Below are positions 43,124-51,803 of a DNA stretch of 64,000 nucleotides, in pieces. Below the pieces are notes generated by a model, which saw only the letters and a program-made list of their open reading frames with translations, was not told the origin of the DNA and made no database searches. Source of the DNA: Olavius sp. associated proteobacterium Delta 1 (GTDB taxonomy: Bacteria; Desulfobacterota; Desulfobacteria; Desulfobacterales; JAFDCJ01); assembly GCA_902749685.1 (NCBI GenBank), contig CACVKW010000667.1, forward strand, positions 62,001 to 126,000, in the 5' to 3' direction. Positions within the stretch are counted from its first letter, which is position 1. Each line of letters starts with the position of its first letter. The translations under genes and the position numbers were made by a program.

Positions 43124-43591
43124 TTACTGGACCACGAATTCTTTAAAATAGATATTGCTAATCTTGCCCTGGATTAAAAACCCATTGAGTGTTTCCATAA
43201 TTTCATCTCTGAGTGCAATTTTGCCTGCCACCGGACTGATATCATCAAAGCGCTTTGAGGGTAGAATCATTAAGATGCTGTCTCTCACCTGGGGCAGTCG
43301 CTTTTGAATTTCGCTTTCCAGTTCAGGGTTTCCCAGTTCCAAATCCATCGTAATTCTTAAGTAACGATTTCCGCCTTTATCCGCGAGATTTACAATAAAG
43401 GTCTCCAGAGCGTATATCGGGCCTAAGGGCTGTTCAAGGGTAGCTTCCTGACCGGGCTGCTCGTCGACGTTGGCGTGACTCTGGACATTCATCGCAGACA
43501 GCTGATTCCACATCATAAACAGACCGCCACCCATTCCAAGCATAAATATCGCCAGAACACCAATAAGTAATATGAGAACTTTATTTGACAT
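43124..43591 (-). CDS. fliL: Flagellar basal body-associated protein FliL
   Basis: FliL surrounds the stator and raises torque. The 155-residue protein has an N-terminal membrane helix (VLILLIGVLAIFMLGMGGGLFMMWNQL) and a periplasmic domain (GPIYALETFIVNLADKGGNRYLRITMDLELGNPELESEIQKRLPQVRDSILMILPSKRFDDISPVAGKIALRDEIMETLN) with the expected C-terminus IYFKEFVVQ. It lies 1-2 bp after the motB gene and just before fliM. Confidence 0.95.
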   Translation of the reverse strand: MSNKVLILLIGVLAIFMLGMGGGLFMMWNQLSAMNVQSHANVDEQPGQEATLEQPLGPIYALETFIVNLADKGGNRYLRITMDLELGNPELESEIQKRLPQVRDSILMILPSKRFDDISPVAGKIALRDEIMETLNGFLIQGKISNIYFKEFVVQ

Positions 43592-43592
43592 T

Positions 43593-44333
43593 TTATTTCA
43601 CACCTCCCGTTACCAGGATGATTTCCACCCGTCGGTTCTTGGCGCGCCTGGCCGGTGCATCGTTGGGCACCAGCGGCCTTGATTCTCCATAACCGACCGC
43701 AGAAAGTCTTTGGGGGTTAATCTTGCCGACATCGACAAAATATTTCACGACACTGACGGCTCTCGCTATGGACAGTTCCCAGTTCGACGGAAAGCGGCTG
43801 GTATGAATCGGCACATTATCAGTATGACCCTCAACACGCACCGCACAGGGAATTTGATGAATCAAAACCGCCATTTTATCCAAAAAAGCAAAACCGTTCG
43901 CATTGATATCGGCCTTGCCGAAATTAAAAAATAAATCATCTTCAAAGGAAATGCGGACCCCCGCTTTAGTATATTTGACACGAACACCGGGCTGGGTCGC
44001 AAATTCGCCAAGTGCCTCGTCAATTGTGTCTGACGCGACCGGTTCGTCTTCAGCTGTCGTTTCGTTTCCTGCCTGGGACGATTGCCCCTGCTGGGAGATC
44101 AGCGTTTGACTTTGCTTCAGTGCAATGGAAACTCGGGACCCTGCTCCCATAATTCCGAGACCGCTTTGTAATGCATTTAAAAATCCCTTCATCATGTTGT
44201 TGTCCATCGATCCCATTGTGAAAAGCAGCACGAAAAAGACCATTAATAGCGTCATCAGATCATTGAAAGTTGTCAGCCATCCGGCTGAATTGCCGCCGCT
44301 TGCCGGTGAGCGCTGGATACTTCGTTTTCTCAA
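43593..44333 (-). CDS. motB: Stator protein MotB (ion-binding Asp present)
   Basis: MotB anchors the stator to peptidoglycan and carries the proton-accepting Asp. The 246-residue protein has a membrane helix with the intact pattern GWLTTFNDLMTLLMVFFVLLF, where D25 is the ion-binding residue. The OmpA-like peptidoglycan-binding domain follows (VEGHTDNVPIHTSRFPSNWELSIARAVSVVKYFVDVGKINPQRLSAVGYGESRPL...RRVEIILV). The TTG start overlaps the upstream motB-like stop (TTGA) with GGAGG 7 nt before it. Two adjacent motB-like genes follow one motA. Confidence 0.93.
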   Translation of the reverse strand: MRKRSIQRSPASGGNSAGWLTTFNDLMTLLMVFFVLLFTMGSMDNNMMKGFLNALQSGLGIMGAGSRVSIALKQSQTLISQQGQSSQAGNETTAEDEPVASDTIDEALGEFATQPGVRVKYTKAGVRISFEDDLFFNFGKADINANGFAFLDKMAVLIHQIPCAVRVEGHTDNVPIHTSRFPSNWELSIARAVSVVKYFVDVGKINPQRLSAVGYGESRPLVPNDAPARRAKNRRVEIILVTGGVK

Positions 44334-45073
44334 GGCCCGGCCTCCGCTGGACGGCCGGTTTTATCGGGTTTAAGAAAAACGATTTCAACGCGGCGGTTTT
44401 GGGTCCGGTGCAATAGACTGTCGTTGGGTACCATCGGCTGATACTCGCCAAAACCTTCAGCCGACAACCGTTCACTGGGAATCCGGTATGTTTCAATAAA
44501 GTATCGCAACACATTAACCGCTCGGGCGGTAGACAATTCCCAGTTCGAAGGGTACTGGGCGGTTTTAATCGGCAGATCGTCCGTGTGCCCTTCGACACGA
44601 ACCTCATAGGCGGTTTGAGCAATAATGGCACCTATTTTTTGAAGCAGCGGGATGGCCTTCGGCGAAATACCAGCCACGCCGGCATCAAACAAGGCGTGAT
44701 CCGACAAACGCATCACCAATCCTTTGGATGAGTATCCAACCGCGATATCATTATTGTGATTAAGACGTTCGGCAAGGCCTTTTAGATCGGCGTAAATCTG
44801 AGCAAGCGGACTTTCACTATCCACCATTTCAGCTGAATTCGGCACGATCGCAACACCGCCCTCAGCCTTGAGTCCTCCGGGTAGTATACTGACGGCATTG
44901 ACAAAGGATTTGGTAAATCTCATGATTTTGGCTTGTTCGATGCTCGAAAAAGAACTCAACATTATAAAAAAACAAAGCAGAATCAGTACAAAGCCGGAGT
45001 AGACAATTTCCCAACCTCTGCCGGTTGATCCCTCGTTTTTTTTTAGATTGCCAATTTTCTTTTGAAACTTCAC
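44330..45073 (-). CDS. MotB-like OmpA-domain protein lacking the ion-binding Asp
   Basis: A 247-residue MotB paralogue directly after motA. The membrane helix reads WEIVYSGFVLILLCFFIMLSSFS: it aligns with the MotB helix YSDMxxLLLCFFIML but has Gly (G27; codon GGC) where the essential Asp should be. The rest is normal: a linker, then the OmpA domain VEGHTDDLPIKTAQYPSNWELSTARAVNVLRYFIETYRIPSERLSAEGFGEYQPMVPNDSLLHRTQNRRVEIVFL. The start is a GTG at 45073 with a weak ribosome site. The gene is intact and overlaps the normal motB downstream, so it is not a decaying copy. It may be a structural or regulatory partner of the stator, perhaps forming mixed stators; that is inference. Confidence 0.9.
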   Translation of the reverse strand: MKFQKKIGNLKKNEGSTGRGWEIVYSGFVLILLCFFIMLSSFSSIEQAKIMRFTKSFVNAVSILPGGLKAEGGVAIVPNSAEMVDSESPLAQIYADLKGLAERLNHNNDIAVGYSSKGLVMRLSDHALFDAGVAGISPKAIPLLQKIGAIIAQTAYEVRVEGHTDDLPIKTAQYPSNWELSTARAVNVLRYFIETYRIPSERLSAEGFGEYQPMVPNDSLLHRTQNRRVEIVFLKPDKTGRPAEAGP

Positions 45074-45258
45074 TCCGCTTCACCGTAGCAATAGAGATGG
45101 TTGAAATAAGCCGCGAATTATCAAGAATTATCAAGAATTTAGCTGATATATTCTAAGTCGCTCTGCTGTTGAGCATGGCTATGATTCGTGGTTATTCATG
45201 CTAATTCGTGGCTAACTATTTTTAAGAGGCTATATTCATACGACGCACCAATTATTTT

Positions 45259-46038
45259 TCAGGCTGCAACCGCTTCTGCCTCGGTTGCCGAACGTGCCTT
45301 GGGGGCAATAAATGCCCTCAGCTTTTGTTCCACCACCCGATGGTTGTCACCGGATTGGATAGAAACGACCCCTTCCAGCACCATTTGTTTGAACAGTATT
45401 TCCTGCTTGCTTCTGGTTTTCAATTTTCCAGCAACCGGAATAAACACGAGGTTCGCCAGCAGCGTGCCGTAAAAGGTAGTCAGCAGGGCCACTGCCATGG
45501 GCGCTCCGATTTGGCTGGGATCCTCCATTTGCATCAGCATCTGCACCAGGCCAATAATGGTTCCGAGCATGCCGACGGCCGGTGCGAATGTTCCCATAGT
45601 GCTGAAGATATCCGCACCCAGCCGATGTCGCTCTTCCACATAAATAATTTCAGTGGTCATTACCTCTTCAATCGCACTGGATTCCATGCCATCAATTGCC
45701 ATTTGAATACCCTGAACCAGGAAGGGGTCTTCAATTTCGGCCAGCTGAGATTCAAATGACAGAATCCCCTCCTGGCGCGCCTTTCTGGCAAATTCGGCAA
45801 TCATGGGAATTAGCTCACTGACGGGTTGGGATTTGTGCATAAACACATTTTTCGCTACCGTGAATACGCTCAACACATCCGCCAATGGATAAGCCAGCAA
45901 GGTTGCCCCCATGGTCCCGCCAAACACAATCATCAACGATGGTGCATTGAGAAACCAGGTTCCGTCGCCGCCCATCAGAATGGAGACGATTACCAGGCCG
46001 AAGGACACCAGGATTCCGATGAGGGTTGCAATGTCCAA
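45259..46038 (-). CDS. motA: Stator protein MotA
   Basis: MotA forms the pentameric part of the stator. The 259-residue protein has four membrane segments (TLIGILVSFGLVIVSILMGG; SLMIVFGGTMGATLLAYP; and the C-terminal pair with GTFAPAVGMLGTIIGLVQMLMQMEDPSQIGAPMAVALLTTFYGTLLANLVFIPVAGKL). The conserved Pro near the ion path is visible in TFAPAVGM. It starts with TTG at 46038, preceded by AAGGAG 7 nt upstream, and has no ATG alternative. A consensus sigma54 promoter lies about 200 bp upstream with a structured leader between. Confidence 0.95.
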   Translation of the reverse strand: MDIATLIGILVSFGLVIVSILMGGDGTWFLNAPSLMIVFGGTMGATLLAYPLADVLSVFTVAKNVFMHKSQPVSELIPMIAEFARKARQEGILSFESQLAEIEDPFLVQGIQMAIDGMESSAIEEVMTTEIIYVEERHRLGADIFSTMGTFAPAVGMLGTIIGLVQMLMQMEDPSQIGAPMAVALLTTFYGTLLANLVFIPVAGKLKTRSKQEILFKQMVLEGVVSIQSGDNHRVVEQKLRAFIAPKARSATEAEAVAA

Positions 46039-46108
46039 ACGCCAACTCCTTTGAGTATCTGGTAAAAATGGATTTCAATCACAAATTTTCGCTGGCACAC
46101 GGAAGGCG

Positions 46109-46173
46109 CATCGGGCAATTGGATCCCGCCTGATGTATCCCGCCATAAAGCCGCATGAATTGCGTACCCGATG
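46109..46173 (-). promoter_or_regulatory. Stem-loop in the long motA leader
   Basis: CATCGGGCAATT (46109-46120) pairs with AATTG-CGTA-CCCGATG (46158-46173) through a 4-nt bulge, inside the roughly 185-nt leader between the predicted sigma54 start and the motA TTG. It may regulate translation or stability. The 401-bp gap 46039-46439 holds this, the promoter and otherwise no gene. Confidence 0.35.
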
Positions 46174-46235
46174 GTAAATTCGGGTCAAAATCCATTAAAA
46201 ACACCGGAAAATTAAATTAATCGATATGTTATGAA

Positions 46236-46251
46236 AGCAAGTATTGTGCCA
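46236..46251 (-). promoter_or_regulatory. Sigma54 promoter upstream of motA
   Basis: The minus strand reads TGGCAC-AATAC-TTGCT, an exact match to the TGGCAC-N5-TTGCW consensus. The predicted start is near 46225, leaving a leader of about 185 nt to the motA TTG. Confidence 0.8.
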
Positions 46252-46439
46252 CAGACTGGAGCGGCAAGGCCACAAATCAAGGGACAGCCTTTGGCCGCCA
46301 AAGCGACTGAATTCTATGAAATAAATTGAAAAAAATTGTGGGCTGAATGTTACTGCCTTAACCAGGCCAATCGCGCGCGGAATCTTGAGCCGGGTCCGGC
46401 ATCATGGGGGCCTGGATCAGGCGTCAAATTTGGCAGGTC

Positions 46440-46676
46440 TTAGTCAACTCTTTGACGATGAAGGCTCTGTCCGATATTTTCTCCATCAACAGGCCTGCAA
46501 TTGACGGCGCGCCGATACTCAACGATGCGCTGGGATATTTCCTCCAAGGGTTCCTTAACCATAAGTTTGTCATGGTTGGTGAAGGTGATAACCGTATCCG
46601 GCGTTGCCTGCAGGGATTGTATTTTTTCAACATTAACCACCATGACAGCATCATTTAAACGGGTTACTTTAATCAT
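46440..46676 (-). CDS. FlbD family flagellar protein
   Basis: A small protein (78 aa) of the FlbD/flagellar-associated family: MIKVTRLNDAVMVVNVEKIQSLQATPDTVITFTNHDKLMVKEPLEEISQRIVEYRRAV. The VTRLN...MVNVEKIQSLQATPDTVITFTN pattern is diagnostic. This is the short spirochaete/firmicute-type FlbD, not the Caulobacter sigma54 regulator of the same name. The start is the ATG at 46676, with GGTGG about 7 nt before; the longer frame upstream is not conserved. It lies between flgE and the motA promoter. Function is unknown. Confidence 0.85.
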   Translation of the reverse strand: MIKVTRLNDAVMVVNVEKIQSLQATPDTVITFTNHDKLMVKEPLEEISQRIVEYRRAVNCRPVDGENIGQSLHRQRVD

Positions 46677-46819
46677 CTCTATCCACCTTCTTTCTTGATA
46701 CACTGCTTGATTATTAACCACCTCTTGGCCATCAGAATCATTGATTATAACACGACCGCATCGGATCCACACTCAGCACGCTGGGTATGGATGTGATACG
46801 AATATCGAATGTCGACTCA

Positions 46820-48064
46820 CTAGCGCTTGATATTAATCAACTCGGATAAAATTTCGTCACTGGTGGTGATTACCCTGGAGTTGGCCTGAAATGCACGCTG
46901 GGTGGTAATCATTTTGACGAACTCCTGGGCCAGGTCGATATTCGACATTTCAATGGCACTGGCGGTGATGCTTCCCAGTCGGCCGTTGCCCGCAACCCCG
47001 GGCATCGGCTGCCCTGAATCCAAGGATTCAGAATACAGGTTTTGCCCCATTTTGGCCAACCCATCGTAGCTGGGAAAATCGACCAGCGCAATCTGGAAGG
47101 TCGGGGTTAATTGACCATTGGAGTAAGCGGCCGTCACAACGCCGTCTTCATCTACGGAAATGCCCCGCAACACACCGGAACTGTAACCGTCTTGATACTG
47201 AAAAGTCGTGGAGGAAGGTGATGAGAAGCCGTTTATATCACCGAGGTTGGTGCCGGTCGCGTCGACGAGGTCCCAGTTAATATCCAGCGGATTTGCAGCG
47301 CCGTTCGTTAAGGCTAACCGCAATGTTTGGTCGGCGGCCGGGGTGAATAAATTACCGTTGGCATCAAAGGTCATTGTTATCGTGGCGCTTGCACCGGCGC
47401 CAGGATTAAACGAAACACCGGATCCGGCGGTGGTGGGTATGGCTGCGCCCACCGTCCATTCTCTGAGGTTTGCTGTTTTGGTAAATGTCAAAGTCAACGG
47501 AATGGCATTGCCCAGCGTGTCAAAAACTGACTGGGAGGCCGAATAGGTGCCGGTGGTTGGCGTACTTGCATCCAGATTGATGTCCAACGAAAATTCAGTC
47601 GTGACCGAAGGTGGCGATATCCTTTCTCCGGGAATACTTATGGTTGCGAGGTTTCCCAGATTGCCGGCGGCATCGATCTGGTACCCCTGAACCAGATAGC
47701 CGTCCGGATTGACCATATCACCGGCTTCATCCAGGTGGAACTGTCCGGCCCGGGTAAAGTAGTTGGTACCGGTATCATCCTGCACCATAAAAAAGCCTTT
47801 GCCGTTGATGGCCAGATCTGTCGGACTGCCGGTATTTTCAAGTGAACCCTGGGTCCACAGTGGACTGGTACCCCAAAATTCAACCCCGCGTCCGATTCCA
47901 TTTGCGGTAGAGCTGCCCAGGGATTGACTTAACACGTTGGCAAACGAAGACCGGTTGGCTTTAAACGCGGTCGTATTAACATTGGCGATATTGTCACCAA
48001 TAACCGTCATGGCGGTTGCGTTAGCGTTAAGACCTGAAATTCCTGCGAATAAGGATCCTATCAT
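46820..48064 (-). CDS. flgE: Flagellar hook protein FlgE
   Basis: FlgE is the hook subunit. The 414-residue protein starts IGSLFAGISGLNANATAMTVIGDNIANVNTTAFKANRSSFANVLSQS and ends SNIDLAQEFVKMITTQRAFQANSRVITTSDEILSELINIKR. The middle is Gly/Thr-rich with GSPTDLAINGKGFFMVQDDTGTNYFTRAGQF. GGAGG lies before the ATG. It lies 2 bp after flgD. Confidence 0.97.
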   Translation of the reverse strand: MIGSLFAGISGLNANATAMTVIGDNIANVNTTAFKANRSSFANVLSQSLGSSTANGIGRGVEFWGTSPLWTQGSLENTGSPTDLAINGKGFFMVQDDTGTNYFTRAGQFHLDEAGDMVNPDGYLVQGYQIDAAGNLGNLATISIPGERISPPSVTTEFSLDINLDASTPTTGTYSASQSVFDTLGNAIPLTLTFTKTANLREWTVGAAIPTTAGSGVSFNPGAGASATITMTFDANGNLFTPAADQTLRLALTNGAANPLDINWDLVDATGTNLGDINGFSSPSSTTFQYQDGYSSGVLRGISVDEDGVVTAAYSNGQLTPTFQIALVDFPSYDGLAKMGQNLYSESLDSGQPMPGVAGNGRLGSITASAIEMSNIDLAQEFVKMITTQRAFQANSRVITTSDEILSELINIKR

Positions 48065-48066
48065 GG

Positions 48067-48816
48067 TTATTTTCCTCCATTGATTAATGGGTTTGATGAC
48101 TGCGATTCCGCGTTGGCCGATTCTGATTCCGGGTTGACAATCTCCGCTGTTTTTTCAGAAGCAGCGACCTCCATCACATCTCCCAGAGCAATTTTTTGAT
48201 TGCCGCAGATCAAATAAGATGTGTTGTTCGCAAAGGTCACTTTATCTACCGTGCCGCTGAAAAAAGTGGTCGTGTCGATGTCCCGGCCGTTGGCATCAGC
48301 GGCTAAGATTTCAAAAGTATAATTCCCGTTGGCCATCGGCTTGCCGTTTTCATCCGTGCCGTCCCAAAGCAGTGAATGTTGACCGGCACTCAGATTCTGG
48401 CTTTCAAAGTCCGTGACAAACTTGCCGGTTCTGTCATAGATATTCGCCACAACGAGAACGGCATCATCATCCAGCTTAAAATCGCACTGGGCCGGGCGGT
48501 CATCGCTAAGCTGAACAGAATTGCCGTTAGCGGTAACGGTTTTGCCAATCAAAGAGACCGCCTGGGAATTATTGATTGAAGCTTGAAAATTTTTCAATTC
48601 CGCCAAGTTATCATTGACATTCCCCAACTGCTCCAGCGAACTGAACTGGGCCAACTGAGCAGTGAACTCAGTACTGTCGGTAGGTTTTAGCGGGTCCTGG
48701 TTCTGCAGCTGGGTAATTAGAAGGTTTAAAAAATCATCCTTGCCCATTACGCTGGACTGGGAGGGGGTGAGCAGTGCCACCCCTGATGTGCTTGAATCTA
48801 TCTCATTGGTTATCAT
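48067..48816 (-). CDS. flgD: Hook capping protein FlgD
   Basis: FlgD is the scaffold at the tip of the growing hook. The 249-residue protein begins with the family motif MGKDDFLNLLITQLQNQDPLKPTDSTEFTAQLAQFSSLEQLGNVNDNL and has the FLG domain (LIGKTVTANGNSVQLSDD...VTDFESQNLSAGQHSLLWDGTDENGKPMANGNYTFEILAADANG). The last 30 residues are polar and Ser/Glu-rich, an extension beyond the usual end. It lies 53 bp after fliK. Confidence 0.94.
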   Translation of the reverse strand: MITNEIDSSTSGVALLTPSQSSVMGKDDFLNLLITQLQNQDPLKPTDSTEFTAQLAQFSSLEQLGNVNDNLAELKNFQASINNSQAVSLIGKTVTANGNSVQLSDDRPAQCDFKLDDDAVLVVANIYDRTGKFVTDFESQNLSAGQHSLLWDGTDENGKPMANGNYTFEILAADANGRDIDTTTFFSGTVDKVTFANNTSYLICGNQKIALGDVMEVAASEKTAEIVNPESESANAESQSSNPLINGGK

Positions 48817-48869
48817 ATTTATTGCCCCTCATCGGGTTATTATTTATTCGCTCAAAGAAAAGATCCTGC

Positions 48870-50831
48870 CTAAGCAAAATAATCCACGGTCCTAGCGCCG
48901 TCTGCGGTTCCTGGCGGCTGTCTGGTATCCTTTCGCTGCTCCTCCTCCGTCGGGCGGTCTTGGTTCTGGCGGTCGGCATTGCCCTGCTTGGCTCTCGATT
49001 GGGCGAGTTTTTCTCTGGAATTGCCCGAGTCTTCCGAATCGCGAGAAACTGATACTTCCAGTTTGTCAACCTCGATTCCCTGCTGCTGTAAATCGGCTTT
49101 GAGTTGATGAACATTGCTCTCGATCATATCCTTGACGAATCCATGTTCGGCCATAATTCTTACCGTCACCTGATGATTTTCGGAAATCACCTGCATCCGG
49201 ATATGACCCAGAAAATCCGGTTTCAGATCGATTCTGGCCTCATGCTGACCGTTTCTCAGGTGGATTGCAGCCTTGCGCACGATCTGATCCACGGTCTGAT
49301 TTCGAAGACTGCTCTGACTGGCTTCAGTTTCCTTCGGCAAGGATGCAGATTCAGCAGCTTTTTCCGTGTTATGACCGGTTGAATTCAACAGACCGTTATC
49401 ATTGGTACCGGCTTCTGTTTTAATGACTTTGCTGACTGTCTCCTCGCTGGCACCGGATGCCACCTTCACGGCACCTTCTTTTACCGGCTGAGCCTCCTGG
49501 AAAACTTTCGATAGCGGTTCTTCGCCGGAAGTACTCTGAATTTGGTTCTCAGTCATTTTAACGACCGCCGGACCCGGAGCGGATGATGCGCTTGATTTTA
49601 TAGACAGGTTGTCCCGCATGTTCGCAGTGCTGGCCTGTTGGTCCATGTCTGGTGTCGTCGCCATCCGGCGCGAGACTTCAGCGCGGTTTGTAGTCCGTGG
49701 ATCACGCTCAAAGCCCATTGGCTCTTTTATTTTTGATGCGTCGGCGTCTGGACTTTCAACCGCCGGGGCTGCTTTTGGGTTTGGTTCTTTGATTTTTGAT
49801 GCGTCGGCGCCCGGACTTTCAACCGCCGGGGCTGCTTTTGGGTTTGGCGCTTTTATTTTTGATGCGTCGGTGTCCGGACTTTCAACCGCCGGGGCTGCCT
49901 TTGAGTCATGATCGCTGCCGGAAACAAGCGGCTGGGATTCAGTCGTCAATTTCAGATCAGCGCCACTTCGGTTTTCCGATTGCGACAGGACGTCTGAATT
50001 TTGAGTTGATTGAAAGGTTGCGGTTCCTGAGCGATCACTGTTCATCGCAAGAGATTTAACAGCCGCCTCGGCGCTGCCTTCAGCTCCTGCCGCAATGGCC
50101 CCTGACGGCATTACTCCCGAAGCGCCCGCCCCCGTCAGCAATGCAGTATTTCCATTTTGATCTTGAAGGCCGGAGCTCAGTCCTTTTAACCATTGATTCA
50201 TTTGAGCCAGATCGGTTACCTGGCCCGAACTGATACCCTGACCGGGATTTCCATCAATAGGCATCGGGACAATGGCTAGCAATTGTTGGATACGTTCGAG
50301 GCCTGCTTTCAGATCAGCAGTCGGCCCAAATTGGTTTTGCTGAAGCTGTGTAATCAGGGATTTAACAGCAACCATTTGATTGCTGTCCCCTAGATTTGCA
50401 TTCGCCATATTTTGCAAATCAGATGCCCCAATGGCCGCATGGAATCCCATATTTTCCAGCAGCTTTATAAATTCCGAAATTTTCCCTTCAGATAACATTT
50501 GATCCGGTTGTGCAGCCTGTTCAGTGTTTAGGGGTATATCGCCCGGTGAGGTCTCGTGATCGGAAGCTTCATCAATTTCGCCACCCCCGACTGAAGCAGT
50601 GGTCTTGGGTGATCGCGCCTCACCAACATGCTGGTGCCGATTAGCTGGGCTTTGGTCTTGAGATACCTGCTTCAGAGTGGTTAAAAAATTATCATCGTCA
50701 CCTTCAGGCGATTGATGGGATGTTTGAATTTTGGATGATCGATCCAAGCCAGAAGGTCCTATTTTGTCGCTCGGAATTTCGGTTGGCGGATTCTGAGGCG
50801 TGGGCTGTGAAAAAATCAAATCGGTGGACAT
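48870..50831 (-). CDS. fliK: Hook-length control protein FliK with internal tandem repeats
   Basis: FliK measures hook length and switches FlhB specificity. The 653-residue protein has a long disordered N-terminal two-thirds and a C-terminal FliK domain (LRNGQHEARIDLKPDFLGHIRMQVISENHQVTVRIMAEHGFVKDMIESNVHQLKADLQQQGIEVDKLEVSVS). In the middle (about 49720-49910) three consecutive 21-residue units of the type AAPAVESPxxDASKIKEPNP are nearly identical at both protein and DNA level, which suggests recent expansion. As hook length scales with FliK length, such repeats may tune it. It is first after the sigma54 site at 50899-50914. Confidence 0.9.
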   Translation of the reverse strand: MSTDLIFSQPTPQNPPTEIPSDKIGPSGLDRSSKIQTSHQSPEGDDDNFLTTLKQVSQDQSPANRHQHVGEARSPKTTASVGGGEIDEASDHETSPGDIPLNTEQAAQPDQMLSEGKISEFIKLLENMGFHAAIGASDLQNMANANLGDSNQMVAVKSLITQLQQNQFGPTADLKAGLERIQQLLAIVPMPIDGNPGQGISSGQVTDLAQMNQWLKGLSSGLQDQNGNTALLTGAGASGVMPSGAIAAGAEGSAEAAVKSLAMNSDRSGTATFQSTQNSDVLSQSENRSGADLKLTTESQPLVSGSDHDSKAAPAVESPDTDASKIKAPNPKAAPAVESPGADASKIKEPNPKAAPAVESPDADASKIKEPMGFERDPRTTNRAEVSRRMATTPDMDQQASTANMRDNLSIKSSASSAPGPAVVKMTENQIQSTSGEEPLSKVFQEAQPVKEGAVKVASGASEETVSKVIKTEAGTNDNGLLNSTGHNTEKAAESASLPKETEASQSSLRNQTVDQIVRKAAIHLRNGQHEARIDLKPDFLGHIRMQVISENHQVTVRIMAEHGFVKDMIESNVHQLKADLQQQGIEVDKLEVSVSRDSEDSGNSREKLAQSRAKQGNADRQNQDRPTEEEQRKDTRQPPGTADGARTVDYFA

Positions 50832-50898
50832 TATGCAATTTCCTCAAATCTATAGATTCATAGTGACGGAGCGTTCTCTTAAATTTAGGTTTTCTAAT

Positions 50899-50914
50899 AG
50901 CAGGTAGTGTGCCA
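50899..50914 (-). promoter_or_regulatory. Sigma54 promoter of fliK-flgD-flgE
   Basis: The minus strand reads TGGCAC-ACTAC-CTGCT, with the -24 box exact and the -12 GC correctly spaced. The predicted start is near 50888, about 57 nt before the fliK ATG. The 413-bp gap to fliJ otherwise holds AT-rich DNA and a repeat at 51112-51212. Confidence 0.8.
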
Positions 50915-51111
50915 AACTTTTTAAAAGGCCGATCAATCCAGATCCGATCTAGCTAAGCTTTATTTAACTATCTAAAACATATAGAAATATTAATTAAAAT
51001 TATAGAGATATGTCATGAATTATCCCTCCGGTGCCATGTTTTCCCATAGCCTGAATTGGACTCGAGCCGAAATTCAGGGGCAATAATTTCCCATGGGTGG
51101 CAAAGTTTACC

Positions 51112-51212
51112 GGGAGGGGAACAGAAATTGGAATTGGGAATGCGGAATGCGGAAATGGGAATTATTCGATTGCAGAATTCGGATTTCAGATTGCGGATTG
51201 CAACTTCTGGTA
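51112..51212. repeat. Degenerate GGAATGCGGAAT / GATTGCGGATT repeat tract
   Basis: The + strand reads as drifting copies of GGAATTGGGAATGCGGAATG, GGAAATGGGAATT, then GATTGCAGAATTCGGATTTC and AGATTGCGGATTGC. Similar words recur at 58545-58573, 58718-58756 and 63680-63698. No reading frame is credible. Confidence 0.55.
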
Positions 51213-51244
51213 CCGTGTGCCGCATGCCGTGAGCCCTGAGCCTT

Positions 51245-51685
51245 CTAACTCATCTTCCGAGCGTGCCGCGTTGATGCCACTTCATCCATGAGTTTTCGTT
51301 CGTTTTGCATCATTTTTTGCTGGTAGACCAGCCATTCCTTTTTTTTGAGCTTCTCCAGGGTCTTACGCTTTTTCACGATGATGATCAACTCGTTGCGCTT
51401 TTGGTTAACTTTTATCGTGGTTTCACGCACACATTTTGTTTGATCCTCAATATTTTTTGACAACAGTTGGATATAATTCACGGATAAGATTAAATCGGAC
51501 ACGTTGATTATCTTTTTTTGTTTGGCCTGCAGTTTTTGAATATTATCACGCTGTTCTTTTTTCTGGCGGCGCAGCGTACCCTTCTCATCGGCTAATAACC
51601 TCTCGGTCTGGGCCAGTTCCTTTTGACAGACCTCTTCCTGGTGGCGGCGATGGTTTAGAAGTGCTTCCAGTTTAAATCGATACAT
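51245..51685 (-). CDS. fliJ: Flagellar export chaperone FliJ
   Basis: FliJ is the coiled-coil stalk of the export ATPase. The 146-residue protein is nearly all heptad-rich helix: MYRFKLEALLNHRRHQEEVCQKELAQTERLLADEKGTLRRQKKEQRDN and a second arm KLKKKEWLVYQQKMMQNERKLMDEVASTRHAR. The pattern of two long antiparallel helices is typical. It follows fliI after 118 bp and precedes fliK. Confidence 0.9.
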   Translation of the reverse strand: MYRFKLEALLNHRRHQEEVCQKELAQTERLLADEKGTLRRQKKEQRDNIQKLQAKQKKIINVSDLILSVNYIQLLSKNIEDQTKCVRETTIKVNQKRNELIIIVKKRKTLEKLKKKEWLVYQQKMMQNERKLMDEVASTRHARKMS

Positions 51686-51803
51686 GGGTAATTACTCCGC
51701 CCTTAAAAATAACGATAACCGGTGTGGCTAAGACATATTTATTCTTTTAAACCTGATGAAAATATGTTGATGCGGATCCGGACGGATTAGTTGTGGGATT
51801 GTT

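Noticed and set aside
46092-46107. TGGCAC-ACGGA-AGGCG on the + strand near motA
   Set aside because: The -12 element AGGCG is far from TTGCW and nothing plausible is transcribed.
51112-51212. CRISPR-like array
   Set aside because: Repeat words drift continuously, with no constant repeat-spacer lengths and no cas genes.
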